Shown one piece after another: positions 26,271-58,283 of a stretch of 64,000 nucleotides of DNA. The DNA comes from Eudromia elegans. Its lineage: Eukaryota; Chordata; Aves; Tinamiformes; Tinamidae. The first letter of the stretch is position 1. The number at the start of each line of letters is the position of its first letter. The stretch is taken from assembly GCA_003342815.1 (NCBI GenBank), contig PTEX01000003.1, forward strand, positions 4,855,898 to 4,919,897, given 5' to 3'. A model generated the notes under the pieces. That model had not been told where the DNA came from. It made no database searches and saw only the letters and a program-made list of their open reading frames with translations. The translations under genes were made by a program, and so were the position numbers.

Positions 26271-29200
26271 CACACACTTGACAGGAGTTGCTTGGGGCCA
26301 AATTCAAAACCAGATTGATCAGTAAGGCCCTAGTCAGCAAGACTGGTTTTCCATGTGGCAGAGGCACTGCCCCCCTTAAATCTTTTAGCCTGAAAACCCT
26401 AATCATGTTCTTTACAAAGGGCAGCAGTAGAAGTGAAAACCCTACTTCTTACAGCAGGCAGGTGCCACACTTGAACTACCAGCAAACCCTGCTGCAGATC
26501 ACAGCTCTGGGAGCCCAGGAGCTGAACAGCAGCCCCTGCTCAAGGAGAGGGGGTGCCTGGCCTGACAGAGCAGAGATACTGCCTTGGAGAGGAGAGCGTG
26601 AAGCACCGAGCAGGGTGGGCGGAGCAGAAAGCAAGTGCAGTTATTTCCAGGATGCAGCATTATCAGAGCTTTATAAGTGTCTAGGCACAGGTCATTTAAA
26701 GTGTCAATACTTGAGTACACAGAGATAGCATACAAGGCAAGAATCAGCAAAAAAGTATTTAACATCCTACAATTCTTGTACTTTACAAAGTTACTGCTTT
26801 TTTTTTTTCTCCAGGTAAATCATTTTTCATTCCTAACCATTCTGTACTGTGTAAAAGGCATCTGGGCAGAATGATATAATCAAGGGAAATAGATTCTTTT
26901 GCGCAAACAATCAGACAAGTATGTACAAGACAGGACCATAATGTTTTATAAAAATGTCAAATGCACAGTAAGAGGTCTTAAAATACATTATTAAAAAGGC
27001 AAGTAGTGTGAAAAGTAAGGTAAAAAAGCTTTTTGGTATTTCAGAAAAAGTGTTAGAGTAGTAGATTTGGAGTATGTTATTTTTGTGTTCAGAGCAGCTT
27101 AACACTTGATCAACAAGAAATCCTCAAGACCTTGAGTGATTTCATCACCTGTGCTCTCAGTGAAGGGCTTAGTGGGCTGGTGACAGTGGTTGGGTGTCTG
27201 TGAATTGTGCATTTAAATTAAAAGTTAGATGTCCATCTGCTGATTTCCAAAGCTCTGGTGATTTTTGTTCAGCACAGTTGGCATGACCAGTAGTAAAAGT
27301 GGGAATGTAATCAAAATCTCCATCTAGACTTGCTGCATTTGTTCAAAACTTCAGAAAGTTTGGAGAAATCTGCATGAAATACAGAGTTAGGAGGTTATTG
27401 CAAGTCCCATGTTAGAGCAAGTCTCGGTTTTTCATCTTCAAGAGATCAAATATTTACTGAAGGATCCTAAGTTTCAGTTTTCACATGACATTGTAGGATT
27501 TGGGTGACATTCTCTGTTTGGGAAAGCAGTATTTCACCAAAAGTAAGGCAGACTTCATTCAACATTACACAACCCTTAGTTTACAGTGATAGTTCACCTT
27601 TACTTTCTAAACAGCAATACTATTAGCATCGCTCACTGCCTGCTTGGCCTCTGTCTTCCCATTTCTGAGCCAGCACAGGTATGTAGTAAACTACAGTGGT
27701 TGCAAACTTCCTAAGATAAACCTTCTCTCCAAGGTGGCCCTTCTTCCAGCCACATTCATGCTGGCAGAGCGCAAGTGTGGGAACAGGCAGCAACGTGAGG
27801 TGACCTAAGCCAGTTCATGCCAACGTGGTCTAAAACATCTCCATACAACCAGTCTACTGTATGGATAGGGTCTTGCTGTACCAACCCAGCTGAAAAAGCA
27901 GCTTGTTTGCCTAGCTGGGGTTGTTTCCTACTTTAAGAGGCCTGGTGAGTGAAATGCAGCTTATATAAGAAGTGACAGAGATGCTGCAGGTGAAGATTTT
28001 GCCCAGAAAGGGATTACACACTGGGCTAAACAGCCTTTATTTCACAGAAGAGGAATTACTAAAAGTTGCCCTCCTGTTTATTCATATGCAAAGGCAAAGA
28101 AATCACCCCCTTTCTTTTGGCCACACATTTTTAAATATTTAAGTCTACAGAAGCGTTTTTGTATGTATTCTTCCAAATCCTGATCTATAAGCACTGCACA
28201 CGATAAAGCACACAGTGCAGATGCCAATACACTGCTCTTTAGTTCAACTCATTTTTTCTGCACAAATGCTTTCTGGGTGACCTCACCCTTTGACTGTTCC
28301 TATACAGAGGATCAAGCAAAGCAACCTTGAAAGGCTAAATCAGTGTGAGCAGGAAGCCTACAAAAGCAAGAAAGTAGCTGCCAGTTACACAAACCCAGTC
28401 TTTGTTGCTAGAACTCTACCTCAGCACAAGGTTTAGAAAACAGTTTCTGTTGTTACCTCAGGGAGTAGGTCATTCTGCCTAATCAACATTAAATCCTGCT
28501 TCTAAGGGCTGCAGGGCATTGCTAGCAGAGTAACATCATCTCCACACTTCACTTCTCGCAAAGAAATCTCCAAAGAGTTTTCTGGGAAAAATCTCAATCT
28601 CAAAATTAAATCCTGAGGTAGCATGCACTTGGAGCCCTGGGAAATATGGAGAGCAGCAGCCCATAACAGAACTAGAGCACTCAAAATCCTTTAAATGAAG
28701 GACTCAGAGTGACGTTCTGGACTATGGCAGAAAGCAGCCACATTCCCAGGGTGGCAAATGAATAAAATTATGTCTAGTAAAGTGCTTGTATCTGAAACAA
28801 ACACTTGATACACCCAAGCCCATCTCCTGGGGTTCATTCTCCTTACCTTCTCTAGGCAAGTCTAACTGCTGGGACCTTTAAATGCAAATCCATTCTTTGG
28901 ACACTGCGCTGGCCGCATCACTTGTGTGTACAAGTCCATCCTCTGCTGCATACTACAAACAAGTCGAGACAGAAGCAGTCAGGAGCCAGGCTGGGGCAGG
29001 AGAGCTGGGGCAGCGCGCTACACTACCTTGGCCTTCACCAAGGCTCCGGGCAAGTATCAGCTCGGACTGCACAATTAGCCAGTTGATGCCATGGTGATGG
29101 AGCAGCACAAGAGCAACGCAACAGCAGAAGCTACACTGGGATAATCAGCCTCCCAACAGCTGAACACTTGGGTACACACAGGACCTTGCTGGGGACCATT

Positions 29201-32200
29201 CTTAGGCAGTCACAGGAGATCTTGGGAGAGCTGCCACAAGCCTCTCTCATGCTGCCCGAGCCACACATATTCAAGAGAAACATTTCAGAAACGGTAAATC
29301 CCGCACTTGGGAGCCCACCAACACCACAACACACCCCTTGTGCAAGCCTCATGCCTTCCCTGTGCTGCGAGGTTACAGTCTTTGGCAGCAGGTGCTGTTC
29401 AGCTCCAGCACTCCTGTGTCCCTACCCTTGCTGAAGGGCCCTGAGCCTGTGTGACCTGGGGAGAGGGGGCTGTCCCCACACAGGGTGCTTCTCATCACCC
29501 CAGCCCCATGCTCCAGGCCCCCAGGGCTCCCTCCTGTGCTGAGGACCACCAAGGAAGCCTGAGCAGGGAACATTCCCTTTCCACAGGGCTCCCACCAGGG
29601 CCCTTGGCTGCTTTTGCTCGAGTCAGGCAGCTCAAAGTCACACAGGTAAAACCTGCTGCCTTCGCACCCAGACGCAACAAGCACTTGCCAGTTTGCTAGC
29701 CCCAAGTTGGGGGCAGAGGTGGCAGCTTCTGCAAGAGGCCAGGCTAGGGCCCTCTGATATCTGGCTCTCATATACCTGGGCAGTGTGTGAACAGGCCTGT
29801 AGTCTCTGTACTACCCCACAGCTGAGGGGCTACAGTCACACAGGGGAAAACAGCAGTGGAGCACATTTCAACATGGACAAGCAGCAGCTACAACATTTCA
29901 CCCTACTATAAAAAAGGGCATTAGAAAAAGAGTGTGCACGTGGGGACAAGGTGAATAGCTGTTCTGGTCTGCTTTCTCCTGGTTAAAGGAAACCCAGAAA
30001 CAAGTACTTGCATATTTTAACCTGCAGAGCCAGGGTGGATTTGTACAGCTACTCTTGATCGGTTCATATTGCCCTGTCACTGGTGTGCACAGGCAGGACC
30101 ACGGTGGTGAGCTCTGCACATCACCCTTACGAGAGGCAGGTTGCACCCTTCCAGCCACGTTTCTCATTTCTGCCTAACACAAGCAACCCTTACTCTGAAG
30201 GGCCTACCATCCAACCAAAGAAAATCCACGTTTGAACCACAAACAAAGCAGTTTCCTCCACCTTCAGCGGAGGCAGAAGTTGTCCATCACATCAGCCTTA
30301 TGAAACCTCAAGGAAGTTTGACTGCTCACCCCAAGGTCCTAAGAACAGGAGGTATCTTCATCTGCCTTTTGGGCTGACACAGACAGCAGGCACATACATA
30401 CAAACTTGTGCCACAAAGACAGGAGTTTCCACTTTTAAAATAGGGAGGGGGGAAAATCCATTAACTTGGCAAATACCAGAGGTATGAATGAATTCATAAA
30501 GTCATTTGTTAATCAGATAGAAACATTTAGATCCCTGTCTGTCTGCTGTCTAAACACGGATAAACAGGACAGACCATCTTCTCAAACAGGATAGGCCTCT
30601 TCCTGAGGGAAGTTACCACCGCAGGAGGCCTTACTCCAGAATAGGACCAGCTCCACTCCTGGAAGCCCAGGAAGCTCCTTGGAAACAAATGCCACCTGCA
30701 TGCAGCCAGATAACCTGCCACAGACTCAGTGCGCCTGTAACCCGTCTGTATAATGTGCAGCCTTCTGCTCACATGAGGTGGCAGTAACACAACAGCAGCA
30801 GGCATGAGGCAGGTAGCCAGGAGCACCCACGGGTGCAGAGCCTGCAGTGGTCTGTCCTAAACAGCACTGGGCCTTCAGCAGCCACCAGGACAAGGCTACT
30901 GGCTAGGAGAAACATCCAGCAACCATCTTTGCACCCTGAACAAGGTGAGCCTCGCTAGCCTGTACATGGGAACAGCAGAGAGCAAGTGGATGACAAGCCT
31001 CGAGGCACAAAGGATCTTCTTTCTCACTACTGGATTGTGCTCCTGCAAATAAGCAGGAGGAAAAAAACCTCTATCCTCAAATCAATCACTTCACGCAGCT
31101 TGCAGTTTTGCAACATCAATTAATCCCACATACTAATCCAAATATTTCACTAGAAATCAGCAAAAATATGTAAATGGCAGCAGGAACAGCTAATAGGCAG
31201 AGTGATTGACATTCAGTTAAGTGAACAGAAGGAACTGGGATCTTTAAATAGAACAATTAGTTTCCTTGGCATTTGGGTGGGAGAAAATGGTTGGTCAAGT
31301 AGATCTTGAACACTGCTACCAGCAACAGAAACATTTCTGCAACTTTATGAATATCAAAGACTGAGTGTGCAGATAGTTTTTTTTTTTTAGGGGGGACAAA
31401 TCCATGATGGAGGGTGACCCACTATGAGCAGAAGTAGGTAATGAAAACTCCTATGTTTAACCTCTTGGTTGTCCATTTACATGACAGTGATTAAAGGCCA
31501 CAAGTAGGCTGCTATCCTCAGCAAAGCCAATCACTAAAGAGGTGGTCTCATGCGGTCCAAGCCAGCAGACTTCAATAAGTGAGAACTGCGAGAGCTGTGG
31601 TCCAGAGCACTGCTGTGATGAAGAGGCTGTGTCTGGCTGCAGCTATTCTCGATCTGTGAGATCTCCCAGGCTAAATACACATATGGTCATTTCCTAACCT
31701 ATTTCTGTCATGTGATCCTGGGCAGAGGTGCATATAAACCCATTGGTGGCAGCTCTGAATGATATCACTCCTAAGCCAGCCCACTTATTCCAGCTTCCTA
31801 GTTTTGCTGGTTTAAACTGGCTGTCAATTATGCTCTCATATGGATCTGAGCAATGATCAGGGCTAGAAAAAAATAGCCTTTTTTAAAATAAAGTCATTTA
31901 GCTTATAGACAACAAAAAGCAATACAAAAGCCATGGCAGGAGGAGGTAGAAGCAAGTCAATGAGGACACTAGCAGATCATCCTGGATTTCCTCATGCAGG
32001 TAGTGTCAGACTCATGCCTTGAACTACCAAATATAAAGACTTTAACATGAACCACTCCAGAGAGGGAAGTGATCTCTCAATCCAAACTCAGCCACAACCA
32101 GATGAGCAGAGCTGACTAAAGCTACATACTCTTTGGAACAGACTCATGCTCACTAGCACTACCAACATATTTCTAAAGACAATGAGGACAGAGAAATAAA

Positions 32201-34400
32201 CATTTACCTACTCAGCTGCCTCAGTAGTGCAAATGTTTACCGTAAGACACAGAACATAAGAAAAATTACAGTTATTTTTAGTTCAAGGACTTCCTGAGCC
32301 AGATGCAGTTTTGTGTATTCACTAACTTACAATGGGATTTCCTGGCCCCAAATTTATCTAGTTTGAACAAATTTCAGTTTTTGACTTCTACTGTGTGTTT
32401 AGCAACATACTGCCCACTGAACAACCTACACCAACACACTACCCACAGAAGAACAACTTTTTCAGCCTAAAACTTTGTTGTTGATCTCCTCTCCAGCTGA
32501 GCTATCATCAAGTACTTTGATATCATTTTTGATGTTTTCAAGGCACTCTTTAAAACTGATCAAAACGACACCCCAACCAAACAGAGGTCTCAACTTACTA
32601 TTCTAAAGCTACAAGCCTGCAACAGCAGTTATCAAGTATCTGTAGAGCAGTGTTATCACAGCATATGCTAACGGTTGTCTAGAATACAGTTACTCTTTAC
32701 TTTCAGAATAAACATATGCGGAAACTAGTACATCTGTCTATCCAGGATTAGATAAAGAAATTCCTTTCTCCGAGTCCTTTTTGCCTTCTTTAAGCCAAAT
32801 ATAATTGCAAGCTGAATGGAGACATCAAAAACTGACAGATCCCAAATCACTTGCTTTCCCTCCTTATTCTTCCTTAGTAGCTTACTTACTAAAGCCATCT
32901 TCATAGTACAGAAGGCAGCCTTTTCTTTGTCAGGTTTCATTGCCAAAGCTAGAACAATATTAAGAAGAGTCCAAGAGTTTCAGGCATTTCCTAAAAGGAT
33001 AGAAGAAAACCAAAGCCATTTTTCACCCCCTGCTCCCTATCTAGGTTGATAACTGTGGAAAACAGAACTAGCTATTATAAAGCAGCTTGACCTTGCAAAA
33101 CACCTTTTGGCAGCAGGTCAAAGAGGCTTTCCTTATTTCCATAAATATTCATTTGTTAGATTTATGAACCATTGTCTGATCATTAGCCACCAGCTCTGTA
33201 TTGCTTTTCCATGTACATGCATTTAAATGCGTGACTTCATACAGAGGATACACCCATCCTTTTCTGCTGTACACTTTTTCTGGTTATGAAATTTAACTCT
33301 AAAACTTTTAAGAAAGTTCTCACTGTTATGTAAAAAGAACTCAATTACTTATTACATTTACTTATTACATTCTTTACAAAGTATGGAAGCTTGCATTAGA
33401 AGTGAGATTAAGTCTTGCACTTCTCTAAAATACATCAGCTTCAAAGAATCATCACTGCTATTAGTTGTACATAAGTGATCTGTAAATCAAGTGTGCTCCA
33501 AATGAAAAAGCAACATCTAAATAACAAACTGATATCATAAAATGGAAGCCAAGTTTACTCTGGAAATTCTACTATTTTTATTTTAAAAAAGTATACTGCC
33601 ATAGTAAGCATGCAAAATTGCTTCCTAAGAATAGATTAAAAATGAAGAGTGTTCTGACTTAAAATTGCTCAGTCTAACAGTATGTCCACACCCCAAACCA
33701 CTAGTAAGAGGACTCCTGGGAGATCGTGTTCAGTGAGGTGTTTCTGAAGCGCTCTTAGTCTGTCAGGACCATCAAGCAGGGCAATATCTCAAACTCACTA
33801 CAAACTACTCCTGACTTTGGATTAGAATTGAGGTTACTGTGTTCTGATGACACACAAGTATCAAGAAACCTGCTTTATACTGCCAGTGCAAGCTTGGGAC
33901 TTTATTTTTCATGAGTTTACATGAGAGGTCAAGTTGATAACATGTTATCATAACCTTATGACAGTCATGAAGGCATTCTAAAAGTTCTCAGAGCAAAGAA
34001 AACTTACATGCTAGTGGAAAAAAGAAAAGGATAAGCAGCTCAAATATACTCTTAATTAAAGAAGAAAACCTTGGTTATTTCACAGGTACTACAGAGTCCA
34101 TCCTCCTCAACAACTTCATGAGAAGTAGCTATCTAACCCTCTCTGTCACCATAAAAGCAACCACAGGAACCTGCTGGAGAACTTCTGTCAGAGAGCTTGC
34201 TAAAGAATTCCAGAAGGGAAGTAGTTTATGGCCAATAAGGAGTCTACCTCTTTCCAAGGCCTCAGGACTGCAGGGAGGAAGTGGCATCAAGAGTTTTTAC
34301 CCTGCAGGAAACAGCTAACATGCCCAAGAGCTCCTTCATAAGGGGGAGGCTGAGAATAACTCTGGACATATTTATGATAATATCACATTGAAGCATATTG
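26271..34400. other. CpG-poor, A+C-rich stretch downstream of the ESRP1 short 3' end
   Basis: No exon could be assigned. From about 26,300 the + strand is CpG-poor and rich in A and C, exactly like the ESRP1 introns further right. This suggests the stretch is transcribed leftwards with ESRP1, as a long last intron or an extended 3' end. I searched the - strand for the expected ESRP1 C-terminal peptide (VRMQG..., ...KEWVC) and found no convincing match. Several stop-free runs of 40-60 codons occur but are within chance expectation. Confidence 0.5.
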
Positions 34401-34437
34401 AACATGAACTGAATTTTCATTGTAAAAGTTGAGACAC

Positions 34438-34443
34438 TTTATT
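34438..34443 (-). terminator. Likely polyadenylation signal of the short ESRP1 transcript
   Basis: AATAAA on the - strand, about 375 bases after the ESRP1 read-through stop codon, followed by T-rich sequence (caacttttac...ttttcat... further on). It fits a short 3' untranslated region for the AYYPR-ending form. Confidence 0.5.
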
Positions 34444-34816
34444 ACAGAAAAAAACGCAGAATTTTGGCAGAAATTATTATAATAAACCCCTTCAAGGGAT
34501 TTCTTTACATATGCAGGAAGAAATAGTGCACGTGCCAGTTCCTACCAAGGGTACTTTAGCACACATCCAGGAGACAGTTAGGGGGAAAAGTCCTACTTTA
34601 ACTAAGTAAACATAAACAAAATAAAAAAACCTTACTACCTGAATACTCAAAAACCTGGGAAACCCCTAGACATCCTGAAATTGCTTCCCTGAAGAGGACA
34701 TTGAACAAGCTGTTCGTGGTAGCCCAGGTGTTTAGGATAACAGCCAATGTTCTTTCATGAGCTTTAGGCATTTGCTGCAAAAGCTTTCTCTGCTCCTGCT
34801 TGGTTTCTCCTCCGCT

Positions 34817-54042
<19,226 letters not shown>

Positions 54043-54241
54043 GGTGCCGCCGGGGGGATGGGGAAGAGGGTCGGAAGGGCCGCGGGGAGGCAGAACGTCC
54101 CGGCCGGGACGCTCCCGGGAGGGCGGGCGAGGCGGCGCCCGGGGAGCTCCTCGCTCCGCTCCCGTCCCGTCCTGTGCCGTGGGCAGCGCAACTCACGGGA
54201 GCGCCCAATGGCCGCGGCCTTTTCTGCCTGGGCCGCGGCGC

Positions 54242-54294
54242 TACCTGCCCGGCCCGGCCCTGCCCGCCCACGTGGTGCAGGTAGCGCGCACCTG
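54242..54294. promoter_or_regulatory. Cluster of ZEB/SNAIL-type E-boxes upstream of ESRP1
   Basis: TACCTG at 54,242-54,247 (CAGGTA on the other strand), CAGGTA at 54,278-54,283 and CACCTG at 54,289-54,294, with a CACGTG E-box between them at 54,269-54,274. ZEB1 and SNAIL repress epithelial genes, ESRP1 among them, through such E2-boxes. The cluster lies 200-252 bases upstream of the ESRP1 start codon. The motifs are seen; their use is inferred. Confidence 0.55.
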
Positions 54295-54360
54295 GCGCCG
54301 CCGCCCATTGGCCTCGCGCGGCGACGGGGCGGCAGCTCCGCCCCGCGCCCCGCCCCGCCT

Positions 54361-54450
54361 CGACGGGACGGGACAGGGCGGGAGGCGGGACGGGACGGGA
54401 CGGGACGGGACGGGAGATGGAGCGGGGCGGGGCGGGGCGGGGCGGGGCGG
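54361..54450. repeat. GGGAC and GGGGC tandem repeats (G-quadruplex candidates)
   Basis: Five-base repeats, cgggacgggacgggac near 54,390-54,414 and ggggcggggcggggc near 54,424-54,450, give an almost unbroken series of G-runs on the + strand. They lie about 320-410 bases upstream of the ESRP1 start codon. The GGGGC units are also overlapping SP1-type sites. Confidence 0.9.
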
Positions 54451-54620
54451 CGCCTCGCCTCGCCGCGGACGGGACAGGGCGGCTCCGCAGGTGTCCGCGA
54501 GGCTGGCCCGCCCGAGCGCTGCTCCCGCCCCGCTCCCGCGGTCACCCGCTCGGCAGGAGGCGCCCCGGGGTTGTCCCAAGCGCCGCGGCCCAGGGCACAA
54601 GCGGCTCCTGAGAATCCATC

Positions 54621-57600
54621 GCCCTGGGCTGAGTTATCAGCCTGAACAATTCTCACTAATCCTGGTCCTCCCCGGAGAGCTTGCTCAGGGGCCTTTGCTC
54701 AGCCTGCAGCAGAGGGGCTCGGTGCAATAGAGTTTCCCTCTCAGGCCTCAGCGTCTTGTGACTGCTTTCTTTTAAATTATATTTATGTACTTGCCTGAAA
54801 TTTTAAGGAGAAGTCCCTAAGTGCGTCTCTGAAAGGAGTTCCCACTGGACCACGTTCCACAAGACCTGCTTGCCAAGCTGCTCTTCAAGGAGAAGTGCAA
54901 CTTTGGCCCTTGCTCTGGACAGTTTCCTTCCCAATAGCTGCTCCCTTTCCTGGGTGCTGCCCTTCTTATCCTTTCCTTTTCTGAGAACGGTTCGTGGATG
55001 GATATGTGTTCATTTATTTGTGATTATATTTTAGTTTGTATTCTGGTTTATACATTGTTTTTCTCCTCCTTATCACTTCCTGTCTTTTTCTGTCCAGAAA
55101 CATTGGATTCCTTAGCTCACAGCTCTTCAAGCTGCCATTACACATAATAACCCTCTTCATAAATGGGGCTGCTCCCTAAAGTGTTTTCAATTCCCATTAT
55201 GCTTCTTGGCTTCTTGGTTAAGCAAGATTTTATTTATCTTTGAAGCAGCTCACTTCTAGTAGCTATTCTAGTGCCATAACCTTTAATGTTTCTTTCTTAA
55301 TGCATTCCCTAAAGCGCCTGGTTTCCGATCACTGGGTCCTCTCCTCCCTTCGTAGTGGGTGCCTGGCCACATGCTGCCACTGCTTGGCTCCTGCCAGGCG
55401 GCCCAGCTCCCATGCTGGGCTGCCCACGGTGCCATGTAGTGTGCTACGTGAGACCCCCAAACAGGGTCTCCGCGCGGTGCCCTCAGCCAGGACGGCCCAT
55501 GGAGGCCTCGGGTAAGGGGACCTCTCAAGGTCCCTTCCAGCACCATGTGCTCCTCATGCTTCCTCTTCCATCTCTCGTTTTCAGCCCTGCTGCTAATCTC
55601 AGTGTCACTCTTCCTTGCAGGGTTTTTTACCCCGGTTCTGCTCTCCTGCCTCATCTCCTTCTGTGTCACTTACTTTCAATTTCTGGAGCTATTCCCATCT
55701 CTCCTGCCCACTGCAGCAAGAGGTCTTAATAAGCGCGGGCTCTTTTTTATTTCTTCCATATGTTCCTGCAGATTCCTCCCTCTCATCCTTCAGCCTCTCA
55801 CCTCATGGACTCCTGGATGCAAACCCATGGCTCTGTACATGTCATCCTCTTCAGCTTTTCCCACATCCCCGAGTTCTGCATCTCCCAACGTGCCCCAGAG
55901 TCCTTCCCTGGGCAGATCTCAGCTTCACACCGGATCTCCCACTGTGGCACCCTCTGCCACTCTTCCCCAGCAGCACTTGATGTTTTCTTCCACATTTTAA
56001 AACTGTAACAGAACTGGCAGAGCTGTATCATTTTGCCGGAATGTGTTAATGGTTACCACCAGCTGCTTTTTTAATCTAAGATAATTACTGCTCATAACCA
56101 GACTGTTTTCTCCATTCTCATCAGTCAATAAATATCAATTTCTAAATGATTCCTTGGAATCATGCAACTGGATGCGATGTAGGAACACTGCTGCTCTACC
56201 CCAAAGCACAGAAATGACCCTGACCTGTAGGTTCAGCCAACTACTGGGATCAGCGATGTTACATTTGTAGCCACACGAACACTGCAAACCTGATGGAGTC
56301 ACCTGCGGAGCCGCAGCCCTCGCTGGGGCGAGGGGCAGGACAGGAGGGACGTGACAACACGCGTCTGGAAGCCCCTGCGGCTCCTGCAGTCACTTGTGTT
56401 CCCTGACTATGTGCAGGCTGGCCCAGACGAGGCTGCCTGGCGGGACGGCACCCCCAGCACCTCGGTGCCTGTGTTCGGGAAAGAGCTGCAGAACGCCTCA
56501 TGCTCAAAGGCCCCCAAAGAGCACTGCAAGCAGAACTAAAGTCACAGCAAGCGTAATTAGTGTCTTGTTGTATAAGGTGATGAGCGAGCCTAGCAAAATA
56601 GATATAAACTCAGGATTTTGTTTTTCTGCATAAAAAGTTACATGTATAACTCCAAACGTTCAGATCAGGTTATCCATCGGGACGAGAGTGGGTCTCAGCG
56701 TAGGACAGAACGAGAGCTGGCAAATTGGCCAAGGAGGCTCCTTGATTCTCAACCTGGGGCATGTTTCCATGAAGAGACTAGCCATCTTTTAGTTATCTCT
56801 AAGTGTGAGGAGGCACTTCCATTATTTCAGTGGATTCACACGCCACTCCAGTTTAGGGAGCTCCCACACTGCAGCAACACACATCCTTGTTCATGCCAGC
56901 AGCACTGTGTGCTGTGACACAGCTTCCTAGCGCTTGGAGCAGGCAGGGAGCCTCCTGAAGCAGCGTCAGCCCTGGAATGGGAGCGTTGAGGCAGCCCCTT
57001 GTGGGAACATCCACAGCTCTTTCATCATCACCTCCCCAGCACAGGGACTGCAGCTCCTGGAGTAGGCAGGTCTCTGGAAAGCTGAGAAAGAAGCACATTT
57101 AGCTACCAAAATGAACACAAGGACTCATCACTTCCAGAGCAGAAGAGCTTACTTCTTTAAGGAGCTGCACCAATACAAGGCTTGGATAATCAAGTGTATT
57201 TGCCTCTTTAAGGGTGAAGGAAAGGGCAAACGCTGGTGCTCCTACCAGCAGTTGGGAGGACACGTGGCACCTCCTTCCCTCCACTGCCTCCAAAGCAGGG
57301 AGGGGCTTTGGTGGAGGCCAGTGCTTGGGCATCGCAGGGCCCTGAGTAACCAAGGGCAGGCAAGACCAGCCCTGCCACCACCTCCCACCATAGCCCGCCT
57401 TGGTTCTCCGTGTCCCTGAGGCCTGGGCAGAGCTGCTCCCACAGGGCAGCAGCAGGCACTAAGGCCAGGCATCCAGTGCAGCATAGAACAATTTTCCAGG
57501 CATGGACAATACTCACATGTCAACATGCACCTTTGCATGCACATGTGTAATTTCTGAAGTCTGAGAAGGGATTACACAGAGGCTTGAAGCCCACAGGTAG

Positions 57601-57729
57601 GGGCACCGCAGCAGCAATGCAGCTGCAGGACCAGTCCTGATGCTCGGGGCACAGCTGCAGAAGCTCAGGACACCCCCCGAGAACCCCTTGCTGAGCTCCT
57701 CTCCCTCCCCAAGCTCCCGCTTCGCTCTC
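54621..57729. other. Intergenic DNA between the ESRP1 and VIRMA promoters
   Basis: No gene is recognised. Bases 55,540-55,990 form a pyrimidine-rich stretch on the + strand (tcc, ctt and ctcc words throughout), which creates long open frames without coding character. Bases 56,280-56,480 and 57,240-57,480 are moderately GC-rich. Confidence 0.55.
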
Positions 57730-57812
57730 CGGAGGCCTCGAGGAGGAATGTATCCCGCAGCCGCCCTTCTACCAAGCGCCACACCGCCTCTACAGCCGCA
57801 CGGCGGCGCCGC

Positions 57813-57827
57813 GACCGTTTAACGGTC
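57813..57827. promoter_or_regulatory. Palindromic MYB-like site pair
   Basis: GACCGTT-T-AACGGTC: two copies of AACGGTC in opposite orientation with one base between. The aacgg core is the MYB recognition type. It lies about 650 bases upstream of the VIRMA start codon. Confidence 0.5.
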
Positions 57828-57840
57828 ACCGCGCGCCCCG

Positions 57841-57873
57841 CCCAACTCCGCCCAACTCCGCCCAACTCCGCCC
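57841..57873. repeat. Three 10-bp tandem units next to an unresolved base
   Basis: cccaactccg is repeated three times exactly, then ccc and an N at 57,874. The adjacent N suggests the assembler could not settle the copy number. Confidence 0.95.
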
Positions 57874-58283
57874 NGGAGAGCGCTTTCCAAGAGAGACCCG
57901 GAGCCCTCGCTGCTCCAAGCTGAGCCTCCTATTTTTGCTCCCTCCCCCCTCTTTCCTTAAGCAACTCCTTTCGGACACCCACGACATTAATGAGTTTTTG
58001 TCTTGAACGTTACCGTGGGCCTCCACAACCGCTCCCACTGCCCGTTAATTGTGCTTTAAAGGGGAAAAAAAAGGAAGGGGGGAGGGGAAGCCCCCCACAG
58101 TTTCTGCAGCCCTTCCGTGTGGAAAACCATCCCGCGGAGGAAGTTCTCAGAACAGCTGGCGGAGGCGACGGGGGAGGAACGCGGGGGGCTGCAAAAAGGA
58201 AAGGAAAATAAAAAGGGGCCTGGGGAGGGATGGATGGGGCGAGTCCCAGGGCGGGTTGCGGAGCCCAGTCCGGGCGGCCAGGT

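Noticed and set aside
28385-28410. KDWVCV on the - strand, resembling the ESRP1 C-terminal KEWVC
   Set aside because: No stop follows, a stop lies three codons upstream, and the preceding ESRP1 sequence (GYQ...ARTLP) is absent; a chance six-residue match.
31410-31890. A - strand frame of about 150 codons with few stops that reads like a beta-propeller protein
   Set aside because: Two in-frame stops, no supporting splice sites of good quality, no family identified; a run this long is not surprising in several kilobases of sequence.
32485-32615. Stop-free - strand run ending ...EEINNKVLG
   Set aside because: About 45 codons, no matching family and no convincing splice junctions; within chance expectation.
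55505-55545. Short CR1-like 3' tail (acctctcaaggtcccttcc)
   Set aside because: Only about 30 bases match and no upstream CR1 sequence is present; too short to call.
55540-55990. Open + strand frames of 121-151 codons in the intergenic region
   Set aside because: Created by a pyrimidine-rich tract lacking stop codons; composition (Ser, Leu, Pro, Phe) is that of CT-rich DNA.
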